A stretch of DNA of 17,500 nucleotides from Penaeus vannamei (lineage: Eukaryota > Arthropoda > Malacostraca > Decapoda > Penaeidae), in the NCBI RefSeq assembly GCF_042767895.1, contig NC_091564.1:31460894-31478393 (forward strand), in the 5' to 3' direction. Below the pieces are notes generated by a model. It was not told where the DNA came from. It did not search any database and saw nothing but the letters and a program-made list of their open reading frames with translations. Both the position numbers and the translations under genes were made by a program. Positions 1 to 17,333 of the stretch are shown in pieces (position 1 is the stretch's first letter; every line of letters begins with the position of its first letter).

Positions 1-344
1 GTCCAGCGTCATAGAAAGATACGTAACTATCACATCGACTACTCATTACTCACAACAACCGTTTACTTACAATTGCCCATTACAGACAACCATTCATTAC
101 TCACTACCCACGACTCACAACTATCCATTACTCACCTAACTTCCTCACACCTTATCAACAATCACAATCGCCAGTTACAACGACACGATAACTACAGCTT
201 TCGAACTCACTCTACACCCTGGACACTGCCCCGGGGTGAGGGCGACCACTGGGCTGGTCACGGAGGGGGCGGCAGGGAGGGTGGTTGGCTCGGGGGGAGG
301 GGGTGGGAGGCCGTCTAAGGAGAAAATACAAAGCGATAATTTTT
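1..344. other. Unique sequence, no gene seen
   Basis: The first 200 bases are simple-looking CA/AT-rich DNA with many short ACTCAC/CATTAC words. Positions 228-310 are a short GC-rich, G-rich patch on the + strand. The short open frames here have low-complexity products and no recognisable domain, so I do not call a gene. Confidence 0.5.
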
Positions 345-505
345 TATTATATTTTACTTTGATCTCTGCGATTATCCTTATCGTTATTATAGTCATTATC
401 ATTATTATTCTCATAATTATCATTATCGTGATTATACCATCAGCAACATTATATCATTTTCATTATCATAAGGCCTTATTATCATAATCATAATACTTTT
501 TATCA
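345..505. repeat. Degenerate ATT/ATC trinucleotide island
   Basis: The + strand is built almost only of ATT, ATC and GTT words (TTATTATAGTCATTATCATT and similar). It is the first of several such islands in the window. The open frames across it encode Ile/Met runs and are repeat shadows. Confidence 0.75.
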
Positions 506-2250
<1,745 letters not shown>

Positions 2251-2319
2251 ATGTATATATATAACATGAAAAAAAAACAATTTTAGGAAATTTAACTTAC
2301 ATTCTGAAGTAACAGAGCC

Positions 2320-2480
2320 TGGCCACTACGCAGAAATTAGCCTCGAATCACATCCTGACTTCCACTCGCCACATCAGAACTCGAACCACCATGTGACGAG
2401 AGGACCACACGCCCGCCCGCCCACCACGGACCCTCCGTCACAACAAGATCACAACCACGACCGATCAATGCCTCGCCCTG
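2320..2480 (-). repeat. Possible tRNA-derived SINE fragment
   Basis: This GC-richer block differs from the AT-rich DNA on both sides. The minus strand of 2378-2387 reads GGTTCGAGTT, nine of ten matches to the Pol III B-box GGTTCRANNC. A second B-box-like word (GATTCGAGGC) lies on the same strand at 2340-2349. I cannot find a clear A-box, a tail or target-site duplications, so this stays a weak call. Confidence 0.25.
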
Positions 2481-2809
2481 TGTATTCCTCAGATACCATA
2501 AGCTGTAATGATACCAGGGTGTTTACGGGCCAGACGAGTACCGTTATAGAATTCCCTTTCGCTCATATCTATTCCTTTTATGGGCATTACTTTGGAAAGA
2601 AATACATTTTCTTAGATTTTATTAGTTGTACTTTATGTTTCATGTTTAAATGACTATATCACATTGTTCAGAACATCCACAGGCTTCTTATCAGCGTGAT
2701 TATGTTTGCTCACGTTTATCACTCTTCATATGCTAATCTAGGGACGAATAGCTACTGTTACTAATATTGATAATGACAATCGCAGTATCTATGGATAATG
2801 GATGGGCAA
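2481..2809. other. AT-rich unique DNA, nothing recognised
   Basis: An 86-codon open frame at 2393-2653 covers part of this stretch and the preceding block. It has no recognisable motif, and its reading frame runs through the putative SINE block, so I treat it as chance. Confidence 0.4.
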
Positions 2810-3354
2810 TAATAAGTGGAACAATCATAATGATGATGATGATGAGAGTAATAATATTTCTGATAATGATGATAATGACAACAGTAATTGAAATTTCGGT
2901 GATGAAGGTAATTGTAAATCTGATAATGATTTTCACAATAACGAGTAGTAATGATAGTTGTAATACTAATGATAATAGTAATGATAATAAATCTAATAGT
3001 GATAGCAATAATAATTCTAATAATAATTACAATAAGGATAATAATTATGATGATGAGAATAATAATGATAACAAGGAGAACAACAATAATAATAATGATG
3101 ATAACATTAATGCTAATAGCAGCAACAACAACAATAATAAGAATAACAAGATTAGTAATCATGTTAATATTATAAATAATAAATGCTAATAATAAAAATG
3201 ATAATGATGATGATGAGAATGATAATGGGATGATAATAATAATCAGGATAATGATGATTATAACAGTAATAATAAATGATGATAATTATTATTAATAGTA
3301 ATGATAATGATAATTCTAGGAATTATAATAGTAATGATAATAATAATAATAATG

Positions 3355-3395
<41 letters not shown>

Positions 3396-3960
3396 CAACA
3401 ATAGCAACAAAAACAATGATAATGATAATAATAACAGTAATAATAATAACAACGACAATAAGAATAGGAAAATTTTTGATAATGATAATAAAAAATGATA
3501 ATGACAGTAATGATGAAAATAAGGATGATTATAATGACTATGATAATAATAATATGATTATAATAATCATAATAGTAATAATAGTCATGGTAGTAATAGA
3601 TTAATAAAATCATGGTAGTAATATTAAAATGATAATGAAAATAATGATAATATTTATGATTATCATAATAATGATGATAATGATAATGATAATAACAATA
3701 ATGATAATAATAATGATAACAATAAGAATGATGAAAATGGTGACAATAATAAAAGTTGTAGTGATAATGATAACAATGAAAGTAATAATCGCGGTAATGT
3801 TGATGATCATAAAAATGATAATAACAACAACAATAATAATGATAATGATAACATCAACTACAACAACAATGATAATGACGAGAATATTGAAGAAAAATAA
3901 TAATCATTTAAAAAATCAATAATATTATCAATCATAACAATAATAATACCATGTCCATAC
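2810..3960. repeat. Large degenerate AAT/GAT trinucleotide island
   Basis: More than 1.1 kb of + strand DNA made of AAT, GAT, AGT and AAC words in irregular order, with a purer AAT core at about 3340-3392. All open frames on both strands here encode Asn/Ile/Met-rich repeat shadows. The mixture of related triplets suggests an old, mutated microsatellite. Confidence 0.9.
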
Positions 3961-5865
3961 ATACCACACAAAGAACTGTGAATCTGTGGCGTTGAAACTG
4001 CAAGTCTTCAGTACACAGGGAGCTTAGTGTGGAAAATGGAAGCGGCAATACAACCAACTCCCTTACTATTACTACAAGTTTAAAAATGTCTTCACTCTGT
4101 GCAGTACCAACGGTTTATCTCAACATCTCTTATCAGTATGTAATTCGTGTTATCAATATGGTGCAAGGATGGAATGTTGGTATATCATGATGCATTATTT
4201 GGATGTGTGTAATAGATAAATTGATTTCGTGTGTCGTCGGTTACTGTATCTATACATTTTTTTTAATTATTTGTAATGGGGTTATTTTGTGAAATGCATC
4301 GATGCGTTCCGTGGTAGATATCGTATATGTGTTAATATGATGAAAAATTATCTTTGTCCGTTTGATTATCTTTCTTCTTGCCCCCCCCCCTCTCTCTCTC
4401 TCTCTCCCTATCTATTTTTTCTCTCTCCTCCCTCTCCCTCTCTCAGGTTTTGAAAGTGATAAGATACGGGTTGAAATCAGGAAACACGTACTTCATATGT
4501 TTGAATGAATAAATAGATTAAATGAATGAAAAAAGTAAAATGATATACAAGTCTAACGTAAAAATATAAACTTTTTGTCGTTTAGAATTAGACTGGTATA
4601 AAATTTATTTTGACATTCTTACCTTCGGATATCCTGTTTATTCTTTATTAACATTATTGTTATGAAGGGAAAGTAAAACAGGAAACTCACCATTTTAATG
4701 CGTGATATGATTATCATAAAGCATTTCACCGTAAAGCCTATATGCATGCCCCTATACATACAATGTAACATACATCTATCTATAATTAAAGTCCCAATCT
4801 TCAGTCGTTTATATTCTACTATTTTGATGATGATAATCTCCCTCTAATTGATTTATTATATGGCATCACTAAATTCCAGAGCATATTTTTCTAAAGCTGT
4901 TCACCCTTAACGAAAACATATGACCACAAAGCAGCCATGGAACGCTGTTTGCAGGCCGCTACGACTTCCTGTTGGTGATTTATTACACCTTGGGAACGCT
5001 TGGGATTCTAATGACTTCTGCCTCTGCCCCATTTACTATTTGGGAGCTCTATTTTCTCCATGCACATTCACATTTCAGAGAGAGCTTCTGAGTGAGCTTT
5101 GTGCGTATTTTTATTGGGTGTACATCGGTGCAACGAGGGAGAGAAAAGAACAACCTGAACTCCTTAATTATGCTAGACAACGACGTATGTTGTGTATCCA
5201 GTAATAGACTGGTTACTTAGCTACATTATGGTTGATTATATTCCTACTTCCATTTACTATTTGGTATCCAAATACCTCTTCAAGAATTTCTTATATACAT
5301 GTATATATGTGCCCTTACAATTTACTTACTTCCCCATACATATAAGTAGCCAAACGGATAATCTGTAGAACATTGGTCAATGAAGTGTACACATACACTG
5401 TTTTTGGCATTGAGAATGATACTTATTTCCTTTGTATGGCATATCAAAATATTGCGATGCGTATGAGGGCAACACATTATTTTCGTAAAGAAAATGTATT
5501 CTTATGTTTGTTGCAAGGAAATGGCGTTTCTGTGTATTTTCTAAATACTGCTATGTACGAAAAATATTTTCTAAAGATTTATTCATATATCTATTTTTTT
5601 ATTTTTTTATTCAAGGTCAAGTAAACTTCATATGAATTGTGCAATCATTTCAAACTCACATCCATTTTTTTTCAACTGTATAATATGTATCAGGTCAATT
5701 TGTTTCGAGCACTGGTAATGTTGCCAATTGGTAACAACTTGCAATTGCAATTATGTGAAAAAAATGTAAATCTAACCCCATATATGAGGTCCACGAGGAT
5801 ATATACATTATATTTGAAAAGGGTACATTTTTCCTGTGACATAGCTAAGTTTGCCAATTAAAAGA
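3961..5865. other. 1.9 kb of AT-rich unique DNA, no supported gene
   Basis: Apart from the C/CT tract at 4380-4445 this stretch is ordinary AT-rich sequence. The longest open frames (94 codons at 4920-5204, 83 at 5373-5624, 74 at 5637-5861) have no family motif. The first is the most protein-like in composition but has no domain, promoter or splice evidence. Confidence 0.45.
4380..4445. repeat. Poly-C plus CT polypyrimidine tract
   Basis: Ten or more C residues are followed by CT, CCT and CTCCC words, ending in TCTCAGG. It is pure pyrimidine except for a few bases. It resembles an extended 3' splice site, but no exon follows it. Confidence 0.85.
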
Positions 5866-6225
5866 TTAATACCGATAATGATACCAATAACAATTCGAGT
5901 AATGATATTAATGATAACGGTAACAATGACGCTGATGATGATAATGATAATAGTAATATCAATAATAACATCAGAATAATGATAATGATAATAACAATAA
6001 AAATAGCGATGATAATTATAATATTAACAATAATAATAATAATGATAATAATAACCATAAATGATAATGATAATGATAACAATTAGGATGAGGATGATGA
6101 TAATGGTAATATTGAAAATAATAATAGCAATAATAATCATTATTATCATTATTAACATTTTCATTATCATTATTATTATTGTCATTATCATGATAATGAC
6201 AATAGAAATGATAATGACAAAAGTA
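5866..6225. repeat. AAT/GAT island that switches strand
   Basis: The + strand is GAT/AAT-type from 5866 to about 6130, ATT/ATC-type from about 6130 to 6190, then GAT/AAT-type again to 6225. A perfect 28-bp palindrome lies at the second switch (6177-6204). Confidence 0.85.
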
Positions 6226-6607
6226 ATATAACTAGTTTGTTAAGGATCATTATCATTATTATACCATTACTTTTCTCTGTGTGAAATTTCACTATCTTAT
6301 TTTGAATTGCCTCGTCCATACGTAGAATAAGCAAACACATGTTTACATTCATATATAATTAATCATGTAAGCTGAAATGATCGATAAATTTGGTCATTGT
6401 TATTTCAGAAACACTTAAGTACAGCTCCATTTCCTGTCATTATATTCTAACATACATTATATTATGAACACAAATAGACACAGAGAGGAGTGAGTGATCT
6501 ATTGCAACCAGTTCTATTTCACTTTGTTCATTCATTTTTCAGTTGTCTATCTGTCTTTTTACTCACTGTTATGCATATTTTCCTACCCATATATTGATAA
6601 ACACCAC
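6226..6607. other. AT-rich unique DNA, nothing recognised
   Basis: No open frame of note, no RNA gene and no repeat structure seen between two trinucleotide islands. Confidence 0.45.
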
Positions 6608-7030
6608 ATTATTATTATTGATAATGTCGTTGTAGCACTAGTGATCGTTATCATCATGTGGTCGTTACAATAATAATGATGATTGTTAATATTAATCTTC
6701 TTGTTCTTGTTCTTATTTATCACTATTTTCATTATTATTAGTAGTAGTAATTGCGATACTATTGGTATTATCATTATTATTTTCATCATTGTCATTACTT
6801 TTATCTTTATTAGAACTATCATTCTAATTATCATTATTGCTATCATTATCATGATTATCTTATCATGATCATGGTTATCCTTATCATTATCATTATTTGT
6901 CATTACTATTATCCTTATCATGACTATCATTACCATCATTATTACCATAATACTTATCATTATCATTACTATTACAGTTAGTATTATCATCATCATCAAC
7001 AGCAGCAGCATTATCATCATCATCGGATAC
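6608..7030. repeat. Degenerate ATT/ATC trinucleotide island
   Basis: The + strand carries ATT, ATC, GTT and CTT words, the opposite orientation to the 2810-3960 island. The Met/Ile-rich 164-codon open frame on the minus strand is a repeat shadow. Confidence 0.85.
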
Positions 7031-7501
7031 CTTTTTACAATAGCATTAGTTTTCGTAATATCACTGCATATTCTCATTCTATTTATTAGGTCATGAGGAG
7101 CAATCTTAAGAACTTTCCACTTATTGTTTTACCTTGCGATGCAGATTACCGGGTCAACTTAATTTTTGCAGACACTCCAATGTCGTTCGGGTAGCCCCTC
7201 AAATAATCTAATCACACTGTACCCAAAACTTTCCTTTAACTTCCTAAAGCCTTGTCTCTCTCTTTCGATTACTGAACATTTCTGTTATTTCAGCTTCTTT
7301 TTTGTGGAAATTTCTGGAATTTAATCAGTTATACATAAGATTTTTTTCCTGCCATGAAATTGGGTTTCCTAGTTCATATCCCGTAAACTGTGCCCAACTT
7401 TCTTCTTTACATTTCTGGCTGATGTTTAAAACATTTTTTACGATGTTTGTGTTATACATTAGGCGCATTTTTCAGTGAACTGTTTGTGCCACGCAATACT
7501 G

Positions 7502-7505
<4 letters not shown>
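7031..7505. other. AT-rich unique DNA, nothing recognised
   Basis: No coding or RNA feature that I can support. Several TTTCCT/TTTCTT pyrimidine words occur, but no exon is seen after them. Confidence 0.45.
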
Positions 7506-7574
<69 letters not shown>

Positions 7575-7590
7575 CATTATTATTAATAAT
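7506..7590. repeat. (ATT)n microsatellite ending in an inverted AAT turn
   Basis: A nearly pure ATT run of about 23 units switches at about 7582 to AATAATAATAA, making a short self-complementary end. The poly-Ile and poly-Asn open frames are shadows. Confidence 0.93.
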
Positions 7591-8127
7591 AATAATTTTA
7601 TTGGATTTAAATTTGTACGACCACTGATAATATATAATCAAACTAGTTGTAAACCTTACGCATGGAATATATTTTGCTGATGCCGATATTAGTTTTTTAT
7701 CACTATTCGTTCTCAATGATGACTGGGTTTCCGAAAACCATCAAACTGTTTCTTCTCTAAGCCACCATCACGACATAAAATGACCTCTCTTTCAATTCCA
7801 ATTTCCTGGTTGCTATTTGTCTTTTATTGAGTTGAATCGCCGTTAGAGGGTCCTCTAGCCTTGCACTGCACATCGATCGTTGTTCAGAAATTGGTGGACG
7901 TAGTTTTAAAGAATTCCCGAATTGCTAAATCAACGCTATTTCTTTACTGACAAAAGCACCATTTTACCTTCTTCTCTGACAGGAAAAAGCCTTGCTACGT
8001 TATCTGTTGGGCGAGGGACATTATCTACGATTATTTTTCATTGTAGTTCGATCTATTTCAGTTTCGAACCTAGGACATTGCCGTTATTTTTTTTCGGGCA
8101 GATATAAACTTTGTTGCATTTGTTTGT
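7591..8127. other. Unique DNA, no supported gene
   Basis: Moderately AT-rich. A 14-bp inverted word (TAGAGGGTCCTCTA) lies at 7844-7857, and GTTTCGAACC at 8060-8069 resembles a Pol III B-box but has no clear A-box upstream. A 61-codon open frame at 7922-8107 has no recognisable motif. Confidence 0.4.
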
Positions 8128-8540
8128 TATCATGTTATTACTACTACCATCATCATTATTGACACTGTTATTATTATTGAATTAATATCATTATTAATAT
8201 CATCATCATCATCGTCGTCATTAATAATAGTGTTATTATTAGTACTATCATTCATATTTTCATCATTATTAGTCTCAGCATCATTATTATTACTGTTAAC
8301 GTCATTGCTTCTTATTCGTATTCTTGTTTTTGTTATTAGCAGTATTAATTTCTATTATTATTGTTATCATCACCATCATCATTATTGGTAATATCGTTAT
8401 TATTATTATCATTACCATTACTATTATCATTGTTTTTGTTGTTGTTGTTGTTATGATTACCATCAATATCATCAATGTTATTATCATTACCATTATTAGT
8501 ATATTCTTGTCATTATTGTTATCATCAGTGTTATCATATT
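8128..8540. repeat. Degenerate ATT/ATC trinucleotide island
   Basis: + strand ATT, ATC and GTT words with a short TTG run near 8435-8450. It directly precedes the GT/GCGT tract and the promoter region of the gene at 8947. Confidence 0.85.
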
Positions 8541-8554
8541 ATCAAACCCTGAAG

Positions 8555-8705
8555 TGTGTGTGTGTGTGTGTTTGTGTGGGTGTGTGCGTGCGTGCGTGCG
8601 TGCGTGCGTGCTTGCTTGCGTGTGCGTGTGCGAGTGCGAGTGCGCGGGCGGGCATGTGGGCGGGCTGGCGTGCGTGTGTGAGTGAACGTGTGTGCGTATA
8701 TGAGG
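8555..8705. repeat. GT / GCGT alternating purine-pyrimidine tract
   Basis: The tract starts as (GT)n, becomes (GCGT)n at about 8586-8612, then mixes GTGC, GAGT and GGGC words. Long alternating purine-pyrimidine runs with GC and GT steps are the classic class of Z-DNA-forming sequence. It ends about 65 bp before the proposed start of transcription. Confidence 0.9.
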
Positions 8706-8737
8706 GCGTGTGAATCTGCACCCATCTCCCATGCAAC

Positions 8738-8746
8738 AGATGGCGC
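8738..8746 (+). promoter_or_regulatory. CTCF-like core site
   Basis: The bases AGATGGCGC match the conserved AGRKGGCRS core of the CTCF motif, shared by vertebrates and Drosophila. Only three of the five bases just upstream fit the fuller motif. It lies about 35 bp before the proposed initiator. A short GC-rich match can occur by chance. Confidence 0.3.
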
Positions 8747-8770
8747 CACATCCCAGTCAGAGTTTCCTCT

Positions 8771-8776
8771 TCAGTG
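8771..8776 (+). promoter_or_regulatory. Initiator-like TCAGTG
   Basis: TCAGT is the arthropod initiator consensus, with transcription expected to start at the A (8773). This would give a 5' UTR of about 174 nt before the ATG at 8947. No TATA box is visible, consistent with an initiator-driven promoter. Placement is inferred from sequence alone. Confidence 0.35.
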
Positions 8777-8946
8777 TCAAGAGCTGCGAAGTGTTATCAC
8801 GCCCTTCCTCCCTCTCCTCCCAACACGGATAAGAAAGATAACCAAACCAAAACAAGAACAGACAGGCAAACACCACAGAACGAGAGACCTCACACAAACC
8901 CCGAACGACAAGCCCCAAAACCCCCAATTCAACCCTTTAAAAGAGA

Positions 8947-14315
<5,369 letters not shown>

Positions 14316-14372
14316 TCAAAATGAAATATTAATAGGATAACACAAATAGTACATGAATTTTTCTGTTACAAC

Positions 14373-14378
14373 AATAAA
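14373..14378 (+). terminator. Poly(A) signal of the + strand gene
   Basis: AATAAA lies 58 nt after the stop codon, a normal distance for a short 3' UTR. T-rich sequence (14384-14393) follows as a possible downstream element. Confidence 0.65.
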
Positions 14379-14383
14379 AGATA

Positions 14384-14389
14384 TTTATT
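14384..14389 (-). terminator. Possible poly(A) signal on the minus strand
   Basis: TTTATT on + is AATAAA on -. It lies five bases from the + strand AATAAA. It would serve the proposed minus-strand gene, whose last stop is at 15310, with a 3' UTR of about 920 nt. Confidence 0.35.
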
Positions 14390-14399
14390 TTTAATAATA

Positions 14400-15309
14400 T
14401 ACTTTACAGATTATTTAGAAGATGTATAATTAACCTTTGTGACAGGACTTACTTCACTTAATTCATTCTTCTTTAAGATTACATTTATTAAAATATGTAT
14501 TATGGATATACTTTCAAAAATGTACATGATGTGGGATTATCAACTCCATTCTTTAAGAAATAATAATAAACATGATAATATTTGATATATAAAAAAAGAG
14601 AAATAATGTTTAAAATGAAATGTATATGCATTATCCAAGCTTTACAAACATGTTTCTTAATGCTTGAGAACTTTTGCGGACGGGCATTTTGCCCTGTATA
14701 TTTTGTCTCACAAGCATAGTCAATAATGGTAAACAAAGACCAAAACTGTGAGAAATTGGGGTAAAAATATAAAATGAAAATGTGTTTACCATTTATTTTT
14801 TTTATTATTTTTACACACTTGTTCCTGAAATATGTGGGTCCACTAGAGATATTACGTGTCGTATCCACTATCTGAGGTCAGGTAAGAAAATACCCTCATC
14901 AGTACAGAGGCCTGTCAGCAAGTGATTGAGGAAGAAGATAACCAATAATATATACAGATCAATGTTAATCACATACAAATTATTATTAATAAAATTGATA
15001 CACATTTTACAAAAGTGCCAGCAATACTCAATTCAGTACTTTTTAAAACTAATCTGATATTTGTAAGCACAATGAAGCATGTATTATTTTCCCTTATAAA
15101 AGGATATACAATAAAATATAAATAAAATACTAAAAACATGACTGGATTCTCAACAGGTGAATAGTGTTCATTCTGCCTGGATTCATGCAGATTTTGAGTA
15201 CTAAATATACTTAAAAATGGATACGAGGTCTATTATGGATTTCCCTCAAATGGTATCTAATACAATGTTAGGGGCCAGTTAAATTTAAAGATAAAGTACT
15301 CAGTACCTT
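14400..15309. other. AT-rich intergenic or 3' UTR DNA
   Basis: No confident gene. A 122-codon minus-strand open frame at 14500-14868 is rich in Lys/Tyr/Ile/Phe and has no named domain; I regard it as chance. On the + strand a strong donor-like GTCAG|GTAAGA lies at 14882. A phase-1 acceptor follows at 14907 with a 12-codon open stretch ending TAA at 14946-14948 and AATAAA at 14988. This could be an unproven alternative end of the + gene. Confidence 0.35.
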
Positions 15310-15401
15310 TTATATATTCTCATTGGAACCATCAGCAACTTTAGCTGGATATTTATCACACTTCCAAGTATCTTTCTCTTCCTGTTGCATGTAGTCAGAT
15401 T
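15310..15401 (-). CDS. Possible last exon of a minus-strand gene
   Basis: On the minus strand, after CAACCCTTAAAG, an open segment enters in phase 1 and reads SDYMQQEEKDTWKCDKYP, then AKVADGSNENI and TAA at 15310-15312. The balanced, acidic composition is unlike translated AT-rich noise. It joins in phase to the segment at 15731-15835. No domain is recognised. It could still be a chance open frame of about 30 codons. Confidence 0.42.
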
Positions 15402-15730
15402 CTTTAAGGGTTGTGATGAAAGTATTACATGACAGTCAATAAAAGTTTAGACAATTGACAACTGACTTCAGATCTTCACTTACATAGGTAAAACCTTATA
15501 CATTCATAAATACTAATAACAGTGACACACCTATTTGTACTACTGTATTATCTCAGACCATTTAGTTTATGAGCATTTATTTTAAAATCTAAAGCCCTAT
15601 AATAATTTAATCCTATGTTAAAGAGAAATTTCATGTCTAAGTAAAATAAAACACCAGAGCTATGTATGCTGTTATTAAAGAAAACTAATTAAAAAATATA
15701 TATATATTTTTTTGTCATAAAGAGACTAAC

Positions 15731-15835
15731 CTCTGCTTCTAACTTGGTTTATGACAAGTTGTTGATCACGACCATTCCTTGTACTACCCAAATGATTATC
15801 GGAGGCTAATTCTTCCCCATTACATATCTGACTTG
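15731..15835 (-). CDS. Possible internal exon of a minus-strand gene
   Basis: On the minus strand, after GATGTTCAG (acceptor at 15836-15837), 35 codons stay open from phase 1 to phase 1: SQICNGEELASDNHLG, then STRNGRDQQLVINQVRSR, with donor AGAG|GTTAGT at 15730. It lacks the Ile/Lys/Asn bias expected of AT-rich noise. No domain is recognised. Spliced to 15310-15401 it would give a C-terminus of about 64 residues. Confidence 0.42.
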
Positions 15836-15848
15836 CTGAACATCATAT

Positions 15849-16033
15849 CTATACTCGGGTGTTGAATGTAAAGAAGCTTAGATGGAACACTGAGTCTTTA
15901 AAGGGTTTCTCTCTCCTCTTAACCATTTTTGCACTGGGTGTTGATTGCTTTGGACACGGGATGGTTTTTGTCTCTCTTCTCTCTTTGAAGATTTGGATTC
16001 TCGTTGTGACAAGGTTGTCTTGTGTTCCAGGAT
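15849..16033 (-). CDS. Unresolved minus-strand coding candidate
   Basis: After CTGACAACAG (acceptor at 16034-16035) two reading frames stay open for 50 codons or more and a third for 37. The phase-1 frame begins PGTQDNLVTTRIQIFKERR and stops at 15849-15851. The phase-0 frame begins ILEHKTTLSQRESK and stops earlier. A weak internal donor-like ATG|GTTAAG is also present. I cannot choose the frame from sequence alone. A consensus donor AG|GTAAGT lies just upstream at 16076, but using it would give an intron of only 43 nt. Confidence 0.25.
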
Positions 16034-16671
16034 CTGTTGTCAGCAAGTAAAAGCTGATTTTTTTTTGTAAACTTACCTAGTAAATGATTCAACTGATGAA
16101 AACAGATTTCAAATAAACGAGGTCTATAATTAATCATTAAAGACTTTTCAAAGCAAAACTAAAGAGTGCATGCAATGGACACTACTCTAAAATCTGTCAA
16201 AAAATATATATCTTTGGGTGTAGAAAAAAAAATCAAGTGCAATCTTAGTTCTGAGAAGACGTCCATACTGTGTTTATAAGCTGTATACATTTCTTGACTG
16301 GTGAACTCTTACTCATAAGAACTCTATCTTCTTAGTATATTATACAAGATATTCAATAATATAACTTAATTTTGAAAAGAGAAATAAATAGGTAAGCATG
16401 ATTTACAAAAGTTATTTGGTACATCTGCTTCAGTCTCAGAGTTCCAATATGTATTTTTTCACACCATTTGTATTTGTATGCACAACTAAACAACAAACAT
16501 CAGTTTAGTGCAAATCTATAATCTAAATACAATATGTGATACAATAAAACAGAAACAACAGATAAAAATATAACCAATATGACAACCAATATATTTCATC
16601 TTTTCATTTGGTACTACCTTCTTCAGTCTCCTTACATGGTGTCATTTGCCTGAGGCATCTCTGTTGGCAGA

Positions 16672-16730
16672 TCACTCTAAAATAGCCTCTTCTGTAGCTC
16701 TTAAAGAGTCTGTCTCTGCAATACTGTCAT
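16672..16730 (-). CDS. Possible alternative last exon of the minus-strand gene
   Basis: On the minus strand a T-rich tract and CTCTTGGAAG (acceptor at 16731-16732) lead into a phase-1 segment reading DSIAETDSLRATEEAILE then TGA at 16672-16674. It is short but strongly acidic with ordinary coding-like composition. As it ends in a stop, it would be an alternative to the 15310-15401 ending. Confidence 0.35.
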
Positions 16731-16976
16731 CTTCCAAGAGAAAAAAAATTGTTTTGAAAATCTTGCCTGTGCATATCAAACTATACAGTCTGGGAAAAGT
16801 ATAGGAGTCATAGCTGACCATAATCTAACTTAGCTGATCCATATCTAAGCTTTATGCAATCTAGAAAGAAATTAACTCTCATCTTGCAAGGCTTAGATTT
16901 TCAGTAACTCTTCTTTCTATTTAACTGTTATATCTTATATCTTAAAGGATGTGCTTGAGATGTTAACAAGTAACAC

Positions 16977-17122
16977 TCACATTGGGATGGCATCCCGGCA
17001 CAACACATTAGGCCTCAGTGTATGTGTCCAGGTTGGGCAGGATGATGAAACATGCAACCAACAAATCTCAACCTTGTATGTTTCATGACCATGGGCAAGT
17101 TTGTGTGGATCTAGTGTTAATT
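16977..17122 (-). CDS. Possible alternative last exon, perhaps repeat-derived
   Basis: On the minus strand a strong pyrimidine tract ending CTCCTCTTTTTAAAG (acceptor at 17123-17124) is followed by 47 open codons in phase 1, beginning LTLDPHKLAHGHETYKVEIC and ending TGA at 16977-16979. The GC-richer block 16978-17112 stands out from its surroundings and is also open for about 36 codons on the other strand. It may therefore be an interspersed element providing an exon by chance. Confidence 0.3.
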
Positions 17123-17333
17123 CTTTAAAAAGAGGAGACCAGAGCTTTCAGGTAAATGACCATAAATTGTTGTCAATTTGGTTTAGGTTTGATTTTAGTT
17201 TTCAGAATTGAAAATTAGGAAGTCACCTATTATCATAAATGACATATCTTATACCACTGAAGTTGAATGATATACATGGATACAGAACATCCATGTCTAT
17301 TCTGGCATGAAAAAGCTTGGACTGGTTCCTTAC

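Noticed and set aside
2761..3922. Ile/Met- and Asn/Asp-rich open frames, which could be mistaken for membrane or low-complexity proteins
   Set aside because: Translations of a degenerate AAT/GAT repeat; frames are open on both strands.
4920..5204. A 94-codon open frame as a gene
   Set aside because: No recognisable domain, no splice or promoter support, and the length is within chance for the window size.
8060..8069. GTTTCGAACC as a tRNA or SINE B-box
   Set aside because: No A-box at proper spacing and no cloverleaf that I could fold by eye.
8496..8751. His/Thr/Arg-rich minus-strand open frames of 69-78 codons
   Set aside because: They are translations of the GT/GCGT tract, open in three overlapping frames.
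14500..14868. A 122-codon minus-strand open frame
   Set aside because: Composition is that of AT-rich noise (Ile, Lys, Tyr, Phe). A short GQNARPQKFSSIKKHVCK stretch recalls a zinc finger but lacks the paired Cys/His pattern.
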